A stretch of DNA of 64,000 nucleotides from Gemmatimonadota bacterium (GTDB lineage: Bacteria > Latescibacterota > UBA2968 > GCA-2709665), in the NCBI GenBank assembly GCA_028873695.1, contig JAPPNU010000017.1, positions 110,544 through 174,543 on the forward strand, written 5' to 3'. Made by a program: the position numbers and the translations under genes. Of the stretch, positions 63,601 to 64,000 are shown one piece after another (positions within the stretch are counted from its first letter, which is position 1; every line of letters begins with the position of its first letter). The notes under the pieces were generated by a model. It had not been told where the DNA came from. It made no database searches and saw nothing but the letters and a program-made list of their open reading frames with translations.

Positions 63601-63867
63601 CCAGGCGCTTCACCAACGGCCGACCCCGCGCCAAAAGCCAATCCGGCAACCAACGGCGCGGCGAGCGCGGGATCGCAGCAAACTGCGTCAAACGGCTCGC
63701 CATCCCACGCGGAAGCGCACGCGCATCCTCAAACGGTAGTCCTCGACGATCAGCTCTCGCAGATGATGGGGGATGCTCCGTTTTGCGATACCTGTGGTCA
63801 TATTACCGTTCGCAACGGTTCGTGCTATCGGTGCCTGAACTGCGGGAATTCGGTGGGCTGCTCATAG
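60601..63867 (+). CDS. nrdJ: Vitamin B12-dependent (class II) ribonucleotide reductase
   Basis: A 1088-residue adenosylcobalamin-dependent enzyme that makes deoxyribonucleotides without oxygen dependence. GGAGG is upstream of ATG 60601. The catalytic barrel has SACYI near 160, SNNSVRVTDAF near 297, the active-site NPCSEF with Cys373 and Glu375 and, near 570, PTGTIGLLMDCDTTG for the substrate phosphates. A finger-loop insertion domain lies at ~640-760, then a charged linker (about 805-860), a beta/alpha domain FLRTGEYEDGTLGEIFIDM near 870 and a C-terminal cysteine tail: CDTCG and CYRCLNCG, where cysteines act as the reductant shuttle or bind zinc. Length is usual for long class II enzymes. No B12 riboswitch was recognised in the 199-base upstream gap. 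Confidence 0.96.
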   Translation: MKLERRQTTTGRNPLDQVEYVKKTSVITNPDGSEVFRMDDAEVPAEWSQLATDIVVSKYFRKRGVPDTGHETSVRQVMHRVARTIRKAGEDQGGYFDSSEDADTFEAELAYHLVHQMGAFNSPVWFNCGLYHEYGIQGSGGNWHWDWDRECVSETEDSYSHPQCSACYIQSVQDDTMDIFELLKSEVRLFKYGSGTGTNFSRIRGKMEKLSGGGVSSGLMSFLEVLDRGAGAIKSGGTTRRAAKMVCLDMDHPEILDFINWKVKEEKKVAALMAAGYSSDFNGEAYQTVSGQNSNNSVRVTDAFMQACKDDGEWHTRLRTTGEVHETHRARNLMRQIAEAAWACADPGMQYDTTINHWHTCAGTDRIYGSNPCSEFMFLDDTACNLASINLMKFLNEDGTFNIDGFRYACKIFFIAQEILVDFASYPTRKIARNSHDYRPLGLGYANLGTLLMVQGLPYDSEGARAICAAITAIMCGQAYATSACMAADKGPFPGFDRNRGPMLNVMNMHRDAARNIDARACPRDLLRAAQEDWDLAVELGEKYGYRNAQATVIAPTGTIGLLMDCDTTGIEPDFALVKFKKLAGGGYFKIVNHAVPEALERLGYSSEQITDILTYLNGRLSLKGAPHINVESLRAKGFSPVDLAKAEGALPGVLELEFAFTPWILGDGLMGRLGFSPEHYGAPGFNLLAELGFTGSQIDEASEFVCGRMTVEGAPHLKDEHLPIFDCANKCGKHGKRYIAPMAHLGMMSAAQRFICGAISKTVNVPNETTAEEIEDLYIKGWDLGLKAVAIYRDGSKLSQPLSTATKSDAEADAAEAEESPDQSAKDSRDKPAPAPVTLANRPTRRRLPQRRSGFTQEARVANQKVFLRTGEYEDGTLGEIFIDMSKEGAPFRAMLDCFAIAISKGLQHGVPLEEFVDRFTFTRFEPWGTVDHPNIKFATSVVDYIFRVLGYEYLGRTDFLQVKPEDIASDINDHHDLENEMISLSTQNPEARGARADSPGASPTADPAPKANPATNGAASAGSQQTASNGSPSHAEAHAHPQTVVLDDQLSQMMGDAPFCDTCGHITVRNGSCYRCLNCGNSVGCS

Positions 63868-64000
63868 GGTTCCCGTCATAAAATACAGAAGGGGGGGGGG
63901 GGGCGCCGCGGCCCCCCCCCGGGGGGGGGTGTTTGTTGGGGAGGGTTAATTTAATTATAAAAAGAGCGAGCAGAAAACCAGCAACCCCCCCCCGCGAGGG
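63868..64000. other. Low-complexity contig end
   Basis: After the nrdJ stop the sequence turns into runs of G and C (63891-63903 and 63912-63929) and other homopolymers to the end. It resembles an assembly or sequencing artefact, so no features should be read from it. Confidence 0.75.

Overview
The window is a GC-rich bacterial chromosome segment (near 60 % G+C by eye, not counted) with dense coding, many GTG and TTG starts, and long runs of translationally coupled genes. Its mix of housekeeping genes, phytanoyl-CoA dioxygenase, DegT aminotransferase, BNR propeller, GH88, heparinase-like polysaccharide lyases with dockerin repeats, and paired hydantoinase genes resembles uncultured members of the FCB/Poribacteria-like groups. 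Latescibacterota is my best guess, but that is inference from gene content. The last ~110 bases are long G and C homopolymers typical of a contig end, so this is probably a metagenome assembly.

Layout. 1-13.9 kb is an accessory metabolic region: the start of a FAD-dependent 2-hydroxyacid dehydrogenase, a ceramidase-like protein, a DegT/DnrJ/EryC1 aminotransferase, a radical-SAM ArsS protein near a DUF547 protein, a GH88 hydrolase, a small lipoprotein, RmlA coupled to a BNR propeller protein, and a hyuB-hyuA (hydantoinase/oxoprolinase-type) pair. tRNA-Gly(GCC) follows, then a class V aminotransferase and a zinc-ribbon rhomboid protease. 16.6-25.6 kb is a minus-strand run of redox and small-molecule genes: PhyH dioxygenase, iron-type alcohol dehydrogenase, phytoene-desaturase-like FAD protein, ferredoxin-NADP reductase, UPF0173 hydrolase, Ldh-family dehydrogenase, VOC protein, Gfo/Idh/MocA oxidoreductase and a zinc-phospholipase-C-like protein. 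It looks like an uncharacterised catabolic cluster. A second hyuA-hyuB pair lies on the other side of a MITE-like repeat, followed by two divergent short-chain dehydrogenases, a zinc-ribbon protein of unknown function and an asymmetric heterodimeric ABC exporter.

36.9-48.2 kb is a housekeeping block on the plus strand: an RNase HII-YraN fusion, hisS, aspS, a lipoprotein/LysM pair, phoH, pgpH (c-di-AMP phosphodiesterase family), ybeY, a CorC/HlyC-type CBS protein and initiator tRNA-fMet. After a repeat-rich gap with an orphan XRE antitoxin-like gene come a TonB-dependent receptor, an orphan MNT nucleotidyltransferase, a CreD-like membrane protein and two tandem ~800-residue secreted heparinase-like proteins; the first copy carries a single-base frameshift.

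The window ends with nrdR and the B12-dependent ribonucleotide reductase nrdJ. Upstream of nrdR are a sigma70-type promoter, two NrdR-box-like sites exactly 31 bp apart, and a perfect 11-bp inverted repeat in the leader. No CRISPR array, prophage or rRNA was seen.
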